Of a DNA stretch of 64,000 nucleotides, positions 1 to 10,989 are shown one piece after another (positions within the stretch are counted from its first letter, which is position 1; each line of letters starts with the position of its first letter). The notes under the pieces were generated by a model. That model did not search any database, was not told the origin of the DNA, and saw only the letters and a program-made list of their open reading frames with translations. The DNA is from Pontederia crassipes (lineage: Eukaryota; Streptophyta; Magnoliopsida; Commelinales; Pontederiaceae): the NCBI GenBank assembly GCA_030549335.1, contig CM060198.1, positions 42,696,353-42,760,352 on the forward strand, in the 5' to 3' direction. A program made the translations under genes and the position numbers.

Positions 1-2110
1 ATTTTGCATAAAAGCATTAGGCAATCATTATATTATTGTTCTAGCTCTTTGCCGCTCTGATTTGATCACATTTGGATAACCATAACCAAAGTTATGATAA
101 GTTATCATTTTTATGGCATCAAGTTATTGTTTTTGGCATCCAAGTTATCATTCCTATGAAATCTTATCCACATTTGATTTCTGACCTCATTCACTTGCCA
201 TCATAATCCGTTTGATGCCTTCAATGCTCTGAACCACCCATATTTAGATATTTTCCATGATATATGTAAGGTTATCAGTCCGGGTCTTCAAAATTGTCAA
301 TTTTTATTTACTGATTTCAGCTCTGCATAACATCAGATTTTATTTGATAATGGAGCTGATCCTAGTAGCTTTCTTAATCCTTAATTGTCCAAATTTTATT
401 TGTGAACTTTGATGCTTGCTGTTTTGGATCTCCTAGCAGGTATTATAAAGCTGAAAAATGTTGGAAAAGAAGGGGGACCACTTGCTTTTGGTGTCTAAAA
501 GCTGCAACAGCAGCTGGAATTTCAGGGCCATTGGACATGTGGCATAATCAAGGCACAAGGGAACATTATGATGCTGATCTAAGGGTTTAAGAAGGTAATA
601 TATAAGCTGAAAACCCTAAGGAGCAAAGGGAGAGGCCGGCCATTGCAAGGGTTTGGAGCTGGAAGTGGAGCTGATTGTTGTCGACAACCCTCATTCAAGG
701 ATGAATTACTTTTGTTTTTCATTCTATTATGTATTATACATTGTAATTATGAGGAGCTAAATCTTATGTCTCCTAGTATAGGGTAGTAGTCTAGATTAAT
801 TATGGATGGATTAGGGACAAGTCTGATTTCCTGAACTGAATCAATTTCTGATTTCTGAATTTTGTAATGCTATGAATCTTTTCTTGTCATTGTGAGATCC
901 TATTTGTATTTATAACTGAGAAATTGTCATTTGATTTAATCTTTGTTCAGAAATGAATCAAGAAGCAATGCAAGTTTCTAGGTTCTAATCCAATTAAGAA
1001 TCTGATTTCCTGAATTCTGAAATCTATTTTTTTCCCTATTTTTGATTTTTGATTTCTGAATTCTGTTAAACCTATTTTTTTATCATCATTGTTGAGCCCT
1101 GATTGAATTGATAACTGAGAGGTTACTTATGGCTTCATTCTTGTTCAAAAATGAATCAAGAGACAATGGTATTTCCAAGGTTTTAATCCCTGAATTATTG
1201 CAAACTCCTTAATGCTGATTTCTAATTTTCAATCCTGATTTTCAAATCTGATTTCATGAATCTGTGGGATTCTTCTTTGTTATTGTAAACCTCTGATTCC
1301 ATTTAATCACTGAGAGGTGAAATCATAGTTATCTTGGTGTTCAGAGATGGACCAAGATGCAATGACATTGCTGAGTTCCCATATGTAATTAGGTGTTGAT
1401 TTCATCCAATCCATTAGTGAAAATGTGGATTTCATTTTAATTTGCAGTTAAGAGGCTGATTTAAAATTCTCTTGTAGTTTAGAGATAAATCAAGAAGCAT
1501 TTGCACTAATATTGGATTGATTTCATTCCTGTTTAGTCAATTGAAACAATTCCCTCATTTTTAAAGTGAAATTGATTGTTATCTTTTCAGATTTCACTAA
1601 ATTGCCAACAATCAGCAAGGAAATTGATTTTGAGCTTAATGTTAACTTGATTTCAGTAAGGGAATTTTCTAACTCAACTTGGCTAATCAATCATGTGAAA
1701 ATATGATGATTAGTTTTGATTCAATTGTGTTGTGAAAACAGGTTATTTCAAGTTGAGTTAAAATTAACATATATTGATAACTTGTTTCATTCCATCCATA
1801 ATTAAGTTAGATGAACCCCAACTCTTAGGAGAACCTTCCTCATTGATAGTTAAGCCCTTTTAGCCTCTAGTTTAGCATTTATAATTCTGTTTTGATAAAT
1901 TTTCAAAATCCCAAAAATAGTTATCATTTTAGTCACTTATAGAAATATGTTTTCATTTTCCTTCAATTTCTTGGAATTGTAACTTAGTTAGGGCTAGTCT
2001 AGATTATTTTAGGGAGTCTTTAGCTTCAAATCACCGTGGATACGATATTTGGATAGATTACAATTGACCTGTATACTTGCAGTAGAGAGTGAATTAGAGA
2101 GTTAAATCAA
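1..2110 (+). mobile_element. Tat/Athila-like Gypsy 5' region relic
   Basis: There is no usable coding frame. The segment at about 595-780 resembles the transcribed start of a Tat/Athila-type LTR: ATATAAGCTGAAAACCCTAA, then a 'gaggagctaaatc' stretch with 'ctcctag'. Near 2030-2095 a line of the form 'ccgtggatacgata...gtatacttgcag' resembles the conserved leader that lies just before gag in these elements. Between them lie degenerate tandem repeats. The left end is outside the window, and no gag follows, because another LTR fragment begins at about 2150. The lineage call rests on remembered leader motifs only. The track frame at 402-590 is not conserved in composition and is ignored. Confidence 0.45.
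940..1505 (+). repeat. Degenerate tandem repeats in leader
   Basis: Four related anchors recur near 950, 1147, 1342 and 1480. Each is a variant of 'agaaatgaatcaagaagcaatg', and each is preceded by an 'aactgagaggt'-like line. Spacing is about 197, 195 and 138 bases. The units have diverged strongly and carry no shared open frame. They probably belong to the untranslated leader of the Gypsy relic. Confidence 0.6.
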
Positions 2111-2149
2111 AAATTGAAAAAAATTGAAATTTGACCCCAAAATCAGCAA

Positions 2150-2505
2150 GTGATCATTACACCCCACAATATCACTATCATCGTCTTACTCTCCTCTCCC
2201 TTGTGCTTCTTCCTCTTCTTTCTCCCCAATTGGAACCAGTTGATCTTGCTCCAGATCTCCTCCTCTGATATTGGGTTGCTGCTCACCAAGAGAAGAAACC
2301 CTCAATTTTCGGATGGAAAAGAAGGGCTGAGTTTTCAAAGGTGGCAACCTCACAAATGGGGAAAAAGAGTTAAAGATATTTTGTGGGATGGTTTATATAG
2401 GAGGTGGGCAGAAATTTAAGTAGGTTTTGTGGTCCAATTAGGTGCTGCCAAGTGTCCCACTTCCACTTCTTTTTTTTTCTTTTCCCCAACTCGACGGGTG
2501 TTACA
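2150..2505. repeat. Truncated Gypsy LTR end
   Basis: The segment ends in GGGTGTTACA, the terminal form shared with other LTRs in this window. Before it comes a pyrimidine-rich 'cttcttcctcttctttctcc' stretch and a 'tttatatagg' line, matching the layout near the end of the family X LTRs at 23300-23420 and 31080-31210. No matching start was found, so this is a fragment. The overlapping short frames on both strands are shadows. Confidence 0.4.
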
Positions 2506-2773
2506 ATTAAAGTGTTTGACAACATATATTTAACATTGCTACATCCCATAAAATGTTTCACACTCCTACATCATCCTACATCACAAAATGAAACACACTT
2601 ATTCATTATGTTACTGCTACATCTCAACATAATTTTTTTCCTACTGTCAAAATGTTTCCTATTGTTCATTCAGACATTCCTCCTTTTCTTCGAGCAAGAA
2701 CACTATGAACTTTAGTCTGGCTTGCTTGAGAAAACTCCTAACAATAATAAGTAAAATATGCCAATAGATGACA
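2506..2773. other. Flank before the gag-only element
   Basis: AT-rich DNA with no recognised feature. Its last five bases, TGACA, are the left target-site duplication of the following retrotransposon. Confidence 0.6.
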
Positions 2774-4438
2774 TGTAACACCCCATGATTTTATCAAGGG
2801 TATATAGTAATTTTATAATTCAATTAGAGTATTTGATGGATTGAAGAAAAATTAAATCCCATTAGGAGTAGAAATCAATAATTATATTGAGATTATTTAA
2901 TTAATTTCGAATTTATTTTATTCAATTATTAGAATAAATATGAATTGGTTAAACAGATTAATTAAAAGATTAAATCTGTTTGGATTAGAAAAGATGGTTA
3001 TAATTTAATTAGGGATTCGTGAACTTATAAATATAGGTATTAGAATCGAAAGTTATTTTTATGCGTGGCACAAGATTGGTTCGATACCTCTCTTCTAACG
3101 GCGTGCGTTCCTCTTCGGACGACATCGAGTGAGAGATTGAGGACAAGGTACGTCTTCATGGGATAAGTCCTTGACATATTTTCTTAATTATTTCAAATGA
3201 TTAATCGGGGGATATCCAGGGGGATCGTGAGAGAAATTATGTGAGAAAAGAAAATAAAAATAAAAGGGGCGTAAGGTGAATTCACGTAGAGAGGGAGTAA
3301 TAGAAGTTAAATGAGAAAGTTGATAAGACATATTGTCCAAAAAAAAAGGTTACGTGAAGTAGTAAGAGAATTGGGGAGAAGAGATGAGGGCGTAATAGAA
3401 TCGAAGAGAATAAAAAAAAGGGGCCGTAATGGATGTGAAGAGGTAGAGAGAGAGAGAAAAGAGTAAAAACAAAAAGATTGAGAGAGATGATAGAGAGAGA
3501 TGGAAAAGAGGGCGTAACAAAATTGGATGGAAAAAAAGGGGGCCCATAATGGATATGTAGAGAGGCAAAAACAATCTCATATTGAGATTGCAGCCGTAAT
3601 AGGAGAGAGAGAAATATGAAAAAAAAAGAAAAAAAAGAATGAGATGTTTGGCGGCCAAAATAGTTGGCTGTGAAAGAAAAAAAGAGAGACGAGGCAAAGA
3701 AAGAAAACGTGAGGTCAACAAGAATGTAAACATTTATTAGATATTTTATTTTTCTTTCATTTATGACTTTTTGTTTTATATAGTTCATTTATTAAAAATT
3801 TTCGGACAGGAAAAAAAATAGAATGCATAGAAGAAAAGAAAATATTGGTCAAAATTCGATATTGGTGCAACCAATTGACGATCGGAAATAGAATTAATTT
3901 TTCAACAAACTTGAGGTACGTAGAGGGATCCCCGTGGCGTCGATTTTCTGAGACTTCATTATATATAAATTATATATTATTTGCATCGATTGAATATTGA
4001 ATGACATAGATATGACCTCCGAAAATTATGTTAGAAACACAATTCTTGATGGTGACAGAATCCAGTTGGGGTTCTGTCTGATACGGCTTGGATTCCATTT
4101 AGCATGATTCAGGTAATGATCAACGCGGATTGGGTTCTGGAATAGAAAACATATTTTTATGAATTGATTTATAGTTTATTGGATTGTTAAGATCATTAAT
4201 CATTGTCGATCATTTGATTAACATCTCTGATTTTATTATGATCATATCAGATCATATTGTCATCATATTGATTATTGTTGGCATTACACCCAATCATGAT
4301 ATTGATTATGGTATTAATCCATTGACCTCATTATTGATTGATCTTGATCAAATTGTTATGGTATCCAATTTATCGTCATTCTATCTTATCATATCATTGA
4401 TTAATAGTAATTTTCTGATTGTGTCATGATTAACCTAA

Positions 4439-5103
4439 GGATGCGTTCACTGCATTGTCATTCAATATTACCTAACAATATAGATTACCTCTTAGAAAGA
4501 TTGCCACTTGTTAAATTGTCAGTAATGTATATTACCTTGTTTACTATGCATAAGTAGTCTATCTAGCAATTCATATTAGTTATTTATAAGAAAATACTGA
4601 TTTATGAATTAATATACAATTTTTACCAATATACCCCTAATCAAAAGAATTATATTTAGATATTTAAATTATTTTTAATTTTGTAAACTTAAATCACAAA
4701 TATATATTCTCACCTATAAAATTAAAATTTATAAAATAATTAATATATTTTAAAATATGATAATAATATAGTCATAATAATTATAGTATTTATTTGATTA
4801 ATTTTATACTTTATTTAATTATTATTATAATTTATTCAATGTGTTTTAGAATTTATTTAAATAAAACTGGAAAGGACAAATGGGGAAAGTAAAATTTAAA
4901 AGATTACAACTCAGGTGGTAATGTAGATTGCCCACCCTTCCATAGGCAATCTGCATTGCCACTTCATAGGCAATGTGGATTGTCTGGGCAATGCAGATTA
5001 TCCATTATCTGTCACAAGTGAACAAGGTATTGTGGTAGGCCCAGGTAATTTAATACAACATTACCTAGTAATCTACAAAGATTACTTCTTGAGAAACGCC
5101 TTC
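4439..5103. mobile_element. PIF/Harbinger-type MITE inside LTR1
   Basis: A 665-base insertion absent from the matching site in LTR2 (near 9655). The ends are GGATGCGTTCAC and, on the reverse strand, GAAGGCGTTTCT: imperfect inverted repeats sharing the GCGTT core. It is flanked by the trinucleotide TAA on both sides (4436-4438 and 5104-5106), as expected of the PIF/Harbinger (Tourist) class. It has no coding capacity. Subterminal segments repeat 'ggtaat' and 'gcaatctgcattgcc'-like words in both orientations. Confidence 0.85.
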
Positions 5104-5189
5104 TAAGATAATTGTTAAAGATAGACATTTTAGGTAATTAAGATAAAATTTGAAAATATATTGGGCCCTTGTCTACTGTTTGCCACTAG

Positions 5190-5375
5190 GACTGATTGAG
5201 CCTTCGGGCTAATTGCGCCTATGGGCTGATAGGGCTTTCGGGCTAACTGCGCCTTCGGGTTGATAGGGCTTTCGAGCTAATATTGCGCCTTCGGGCTGAT
5301 AGGGCCTCCGAGCTAATATTGCACCTTCGGGTTGATAGGGCCTTCGAGCTAATATTGCGCCTTCGGGCTAACTGT
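5190..5375 (+). repeat. CTTCGGG minisatellite in LTR1
   Basis: Tandem units alternating 'gccttcgggctaa' and 'ttgcgcc...ggctgatagggc', about 40-45 bases each, in four to five copies. The same array occurs in LTR2 at about 9745-9945 with base changes, so it predates the insertion of the element. Confidence 0.8.
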
Positions 5376-6224
5376 TTTGGTGTGATCTTTCGTCCCCCAT
5401 CATACCCAAACTTATTGATTGAAGTGGCATGATATCCCCTAATAATAGAGAGCTCTCTTATTGCGCCCGAAAGGGTTGATCGTAACTCCAAAGATAGAAT
5501 TGATAATTGAATTGATGATTTAATTGTTAATTGAATTGCACCATAGTGGCTGATGGACAATTGATTTCGCCCTAGTGGTTGATAGACTATCGATTTCACA
5601 CTTATGGCTGATGGAAAATTGAATTGCGCCTTTATGGCTGATGGATAATAAATTACGGCCTTTGTGCCTGATAGATGAATTGATAAATTATTAATATAAT
5701 TGAATTGATAATTGTTATTATGACCTTCATCGACTTTTGGCCAATTGAACATTGATCAATTGTTAATTATTAATTGAATTATTGTTGAATTGTAGTCTTC
5801 ATTGACCTATGATCAATTATATATTGTTATGGATAATTATTTATTGATAGTATTGATATTGATATTGACCATGGTTCATATAAATATTATGGGTGACCCT
5901 ACGTACTGAGTTATCTCATTGGGCTTTGCCCCTGTATTTGGATCCATACAGGTGATGGCGATGGTGAGACGGTTGGTGACTCATCTGACGGGTGATACGC
6001 ACGTGGATATAGGGTCCATTATGGTATAGACGTGGGTCCTAACCCATAAGTTATTAGATATGGTATAATAGCTTCCTCATATTGTAATAGAATATTGTAA
6101 ATTAGTCTTCCGTTTATGTAAGCCAATTTATTGATTGGTTAAAGTTAAGGTATAGAATTGAGTTGTGTCATCGATATAGCCTTCTGGGCAGGCAAAAGAA
6201 AAAAAAAATTTGGGGCGTTACAAA

Positions 6225-6236
6225 GGTATCAGAGCC
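6225..6236 (+). other. Primer binding site (initiator Met tRNA)
   Basis: GGTATCAGAGCC lies two bases after the 5' LTR. It matches the complement of the 3' end of plant initiator Met tRNA (usual form TGGTATCAGAGCC), where minus-strand DNA synthesis starts. Confidence 0.9.
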
Positions 6237-6474
6237 TAATGAGAGACACTTCTTAGCTGACTCTAATAGAATAGAGTACATGTGCACACGTCATGAGCAA
6301 TCACCGCGCCATCAAAAAAGGGTCAAGTAAGTTGTCCGAACCATGATTAACTTAGATAGTTATAAGTGTAGTATGAAATATGGAGTCTTACAAGGCTATG
6401 GATAGAGTAAGGGATGACATAGATCTTTAGACGATGAAAATAGAATTGCTTCATTGAAAGTATATGACAACTCC

Positions 6475-6558
6475 TAAGGAGGTTATTCCAAAAGGAATAA
6501 CCCAAGTTATAAGGAGGTTATTCTAAGATAGAATAACCAAAAATCCTAAGGAGGTTAT
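6475..6558 (+). repeat. Triplicated PPT-like 12-mer with hairpins
   Basis: The 12-mer TAAGGAGGTTAT occurs at 6475-6486, 6510-6521 and 6547-6558, and once more as the polypurine tract at 8002-8013. The first copy runs into the inverted repeat GGTTATTCC/GGAATAACC (arms 6481-6489 and 6494-6502, 4-base loop). The second runs into GGTTATTCT/AGAATAACC (6516-6524 and 6530-6538, 5-base loop). Both stems are perfect over 9 bp. The third copy lacks a right arm. The position between primer site and gag is where packaging or dimerisation signals lie in retroelements. That role is inference. Confidence 0.85.
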
Positions 6559-6646
6559 CCCCATGTGATATGGTATGATGATAGAATAAGTTGCGGATAG
6601 AACACTCATGATGATTTGTGTTTTATGGATACAGATGGAATCAAGA

Positions 6647-7818
6647 ATGATCTTTTTGCACAACATCCCACGAGCTCCTCGAAGTGGATCTTAGCGGGCC
6701 AATCAGTAGGCCCAAGGTCCTCAGGTCAATGAGCGACAAGTCCTGAGTCCGAAAACAAATAGACATAATGTATAAGGCCCTCTCATGAATGGAGTACAGG
6801 CCAACGGGCAGCATGAGGAGCAGTTAAGGCAAGGATCACCACTTCATGAATCTCACTCGGCCACACTAAGTACTCCCGGCCTAGTAACTTCGACCTACCA
6901 CCTCACCATGATCGAAGGGATACAATAGAAAGATTTCTCAAGTTACAACCCCCTCAATTCGATAGAAAAGGAGATTTTGAAGATGGCAAAAGGTGGATCG
7001 AGGAGGTTGAGCAAATTTTTCTAGAGATGGAATGCGGTGAGGACCAAAAGATGATTTATGCAACAAGAAAGTTGACTGCTAAAGCAAGAGATTGGTGGAA
7101 AGCTGCCAAGGCTACCACATTCTCTGGATAAGACCTGATAACTTGGGGAGAATTCAAGAAGGTTTTTGAAAATCGATACATACCAGCCTAAGAGAGAGGT
7201 AGATAGCAGAAGAAGTACCTAACACTGCAGCAGGGCTCAATGACCACCAAGCAATATCTGACAAAATTCTTGAACCTGGAGAAGTACTCGACATTGCAAC
7301 AATCAGAACTAGATCGGGTGAAGCGCTGGGTAGATGGCCTTAAGCCAAGTCTTCGAGAAAGAGTGAAAGGAGGGAACTGTTAGACCCTCCAATTTGCTGA
7401 AGAGTTTGCCGTCTATCTAGAAGATGGAGATAAAGCAAGTGACAAGCAACATAATCAAGCATCTGCTAACCAATATAGAAATCGACAAGGAAAGAGATAT
7501 AGATCTCTCGACAAGAAAGACCAACGTAACGATCATCGGGGAGATGATCAAGGCAAAAGAGGGAATGATTTGGAGTCCAATGAATAGAAAAAAAGGCTAC
7601 CTTGTTCTTACTGTCAAAGGTATCATGTGGGAGAAAGTTATCGCAAAACAGGAGCATGCCTCAATTATGGAAAGCAAGGGCATTTCGCTCGTAATTGTTT
7701 GGAACCAAAAAGGAATGAACAAGATCGAGCAAGGAGTGAAGGGTCGGGTGCACTACTACCAAAACGTGCGTACAACATAGAAATGGATACTGAGCATCGC
7801 GTAGATGAGGAAGATTAA
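6647..7818 (+). pseudogene. Gypsy gag (capsid and nucleocapsid), broken
   Basis: The main frame runs from about 6850 to the stop at 7816-7818. Its first recognisable part (6931-7370) carries the retrotransposon gag capsid pattern: 'FLKLQPPQF', 'DWWKAAKA', 'TWGEFKKVFENRYIP', 'LTLQQGSM', 'YLTKFLNLEKYS'. It is followed by a basic linker and a CCHC knuckle (C-x2-[Y]-x-H-x4-C, with tyrosine at the second cysteine position: 'CLNYGKQGHFARNC') at about 7654-7695. There are five in-frame stops, at 7129, 7189, 7204, 7381 and 7585. The upstream part with the likely start (ATG at 6647, 'PRAPR' region) is in another frame and has its own stops, so at least one indel is present. Gag normally assembles the virus-like particle in the cytoplasm. 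This copy cannot be translated intact. Confidence 0.85.
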
Positions 7819-8001
7819 AGCACCACTATAGAATGAATGATAAACATCTGGAATCGAGAATAATTAGTTCTTTCATTTGGATAGATTAGAAAAAATGCAA
7901 GAACATTGATAATGAACATGGATGTTCTTTTAATAAGCTTATTGATTGGATACTGGATTGGTCAATTTCTCTTTCGTAAAATTCAAGGACGAATTTATTT
8001 T

Positions 8002-8015
8002 TAAGGAGGTTATTA
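8002..8015 (+). other. Polypurine tract
   Basis: TAAGGAGGTTATTA sits directly before the 3' LTR, where the plus-strand primer is expected. It follows an 'aaggacgaattt' line typical of Gypsy 3' ends. It is less purine-pure than usual. Confidence 0.75.
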
Positions 8016-10791
8016 TGTAACACCCCATGATTTTATCAAGGATATATAGTAATTTTATAATTCAATTAGAGTATTTGATGGATTGAAGAAAAATTAAATC
8101 CCATTAGGAGTAGAAATCAATAATTATATTGAGATTATTTAATTAATTTCGAATTTATTTTATTCAATTATTAGAATAAATATGAATTGGTTAAAGAGAT
8201 TAATTAAAAAATTAAATCTGTTTGGATTAGAAAAGATGGTTATAATTTAATTAGGGATTCGTGAACCTATAAATATTGGTATTAGAATCGAAAGTTATTT
8301 TTATGCGTGGCACAAGATTGGTTCGATACCTCTCTTCTAACGGCGTGCGTTCCTCTTCGGACGACATCGAGTGAGAGATTGAGGACAAGGTATAACTTCT
8401 TGACATATTTTCTTAATTATTTCAAATGATTAATCGGGGAATATCCAGGGGGATCGTGAGAGAAATTATGTGAGAAAAGCAAATAAAAATAAAAGGGGCA
8501 TAAGGTGAATTCACGCAGAGAGGGAGTAATAGAAATTAAATGAGAAAGTTGATAAGACATATTGTCCAAAAAAAAGGTTACGTGAAGTAGTAAGAGAATT
8601 GGAGAGAAGAGATGAGGGCGTAATAGAATCGAAGAGAATAAAAAAAAAGGGGCCGTAATGGATGTGAAGAGGTAAAGAGAGAGAAAAGAGTAAAAACAAA
8701 AAGATTGAGAGAGATGATAGAGAGAGATGGAAAAGAGGGCGTAACAAAATTAGATAGAAAAAAAAGGGGGCCCGTAATGGATATGCAGAGAGGCAAAAAC
8801 AATCTCATATTGAGATTGCAGCCGTAATAGGAGAGAGAGAAATATGAAAAAAAAGGATGTGATGTTTGGCGGCCAAAATAGTTGGATGTGAAAGAAAAAA
8901 AAGAGAGACGAGGACAAGAAAGAAAACGTGAGGTCAACGAGAATGTAAACATTTATTAGATATTTTATTTTTCTTTCATTTATGACTTTTTGTTTTATAT
9001 AGTTCATTTATTAAAAATTTTCGGACAGGAAAAAAAATAGAATGCATAGAAGAAAAGAAAATATTGGTCAAAATTCGATATTGATGCAACCAAATGACGA
9101 TCGAAAATAGAGTTAATTTTTCAATAAACTTGAGGTACGTAGAGGAATCCCCATGGCATCGGTTTTCCGTGACTTCATTATATATAAATTATATATTATT
9201 TGCATCGGTTAAATATTGAATGACATATATATGACCTTCGAAAATTATGTTGGAAACACAATTCTTGATGGTGACATAATCCGGTTGGGATTCTGTCTGA
9301 TACGGCTTGAATTCCATTTAGCACGATCCGGGTAAAGATCAACGCGGATTGGGTTCTAGAATAGAAAACATATTTTTATGAATTAATTTATAGTTTATTG
9401 GATTGTTAAGATCGTTAATCATTGTTGATCATTTGATTAACATCTCTAATTTTATTATGATCATATCAGATCATATTGTCATCATATTGATTATTGTTGG
9501 CATTACACCCAATCATGATATTGATTATGATATTTATCCACTGACCTCATTATTGATTGATCATGATCAAATTGTTATCGTATCCGATTTATCGTCATTC
9601 TATCTTATCATATCATTGATTAATAGTAATATTTTGATTGGGTCATGATTAATCTAAGATAATTGTTAAAGATAGACGTTTTAGGTAATTGAGATAAAAT
9701 TTGAAAATGTATTGGGCTCATGTCTACTATTTGCCACTAGGACTGATTGAGCCTTCGGGCTAATTGCGCCTACGGGCTGATAGGGCTTTCGGGCTAACTG
9801 CGCCTTCGGATTGATAGGGCTTTCGAGCTAATATTGCGCCTTCGGACAGATAGGGCCTCCGGACTAATATTGCACCTTTGGATTGATAGGGCCTTCGAGC
9901 TAATATTGCGTCTTCGGGTTGATATGGCCTTCGGGCTAACTATTTTGGTGTGATCCTTCGTCCCCCATCATACCCAAACTTATTGATTGAAGTGGCATGG
10001 TGTACCCTAATAATAGAGAGCTCTCTTATTGCGCCCGAAAGGGTTGATCTTAACTCCAAAGATAGAATTGATAATTGAATTGATGATTGAATTGTTAATT
10101 GAATTGCACCTTAGTGGCTGATGGACAATTGATTTCGCCCTAGTGGTTGATAGACTATCGATTTCACACTTATGGCTGATGGAAAATTTAATTGCGCCTT
10201 TATGGCCGATGGATAATAAATTATGGCCTTTGTGCCTGATAGATGAATTGGTAAATTATTAATATAATTTAATTGATAATTATTATTATGACCTTCATCG
10301 ACTTTTCGCCAATTGAACATTAATTATTAATTATTAATTGAATTATTGTTGAATTGTAGTCTTCATTGACCTATGATCAATTATATATTGTTATGGATAA
10401 TTGTTTATTGATAGTATTGATAATGATATTGACCATGGTTCATATAAATATTATGGGTGACCCTACGTACTGAGTTATCTCATTGGGCTTTGCCCCTGTA
10501 TTTGGATCCATACAGGTGATGGTGATGGCGATGGTGAGACGGTTGGTGACTCATCTGACGGATGACATGCACATGGATATATGGTCCATTATGGTATAGA
10601 TGTGGGCCCTAACTCACAAGTTATTAGATATGGTATAATAGCTTCCGCATATTGTAATAGAATATTGTAAATTAGTCTTCCTCATATGTAAGTCAGTTTA
10701 TTGATTGGTCAAAGTTAAAGTATAGAATTGAGTGGCGTCGCCGAGATAGCCTTCTGGGTAGGCAAAAGAAAAAAAATCTCGGGGCGTTACA
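8016..10791 (+). repeat. 3' LTR of gag-only element
   Basis: 2776 bases with the same ends as LTR1, from which it differs by scattered substitutions, small indels and absence of the MITE. Minus-strand frames at 8511-9007 repeat the pyrimidine-rich shadows of LTR1. The target duplication TGACA follows at 10792. Confidence 0.92.
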
Positions 10792-10796
10792 TGACA

Positions 10797-10989
10797 TATA
10801 TACATAATTTAAAAAGTTAATAAACTACAAGAAAAAAACTGTCAAGAACCTAGAGTGCACTTGATTATTGAGATTTTGATATACATTGTTCTCCTCCCTA
10901 GGATCCTTTTTGTTGCAAAGTAACAAATAGAGTTTGAAATAATTACATTGATACCAAATGGAATTTAAAAATTAATAAATAGATTAGTA
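10797..10989. other. Short unannotated flank
   Basis: AT-rich DNA after the retroelement. It may be the 3' flank of the MULE relic that follows. Nothing specific is visible. Confidence 0.5.

Larger units (their letters stand above)
2774..6222 (+). repeat. 5' LTR of gag-only element
   Basis: Starts TGTAACACCCC, ends GGGGCGTTACA, 3449 bases. It matches the 3' LTR through its whole length except for a 665-base MITE insertion. It contains a purine-rich stretch at about 3240-3720 and a 'cttcggg'-type minisatellite. Minus-strand frames at 3282-3788 are pyrimidine-rich shadows of the purine tract and are repeated in the other LTR. Confidence 0.92.
2774..10791 (+). mobile_element. Gag-only LTR retrotransposon (TR-GAG type)
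   Basis: A complete 8.0-kb LTR element flanked by the perfect 5-bp duplication TGACA (2769-2773 and 10792-10796). Both LTRs begin TGTAACACCCC and end GGGGCGTTACA. The internal part is only about 1.8 kb: a primer site for initiator Met tRNA, a leader, a gag gene with zinc knuckle, and a polypurine tract. I see no protease, reverse transcriptase, RNase H or integrase, and no room for them. This matches the non-autonomous class called TR-GAG. The LTR start and the 'aaggacgaat...aaggaggtta' 3' end suggest origin from a Tekay/Del-like chromovirus, which is inference. It would depend on an autonomous partner for reverse transcription and integration. Confidence 0.88.

Noticed and set aside
3282..3788. 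Long minus-strand frames rich in F, S and L (and the copies at 8511-9007)
   Set aside because: They are complements of a purine-rich LTR stretch, recur in both LTRs, and differ by frameshifts.
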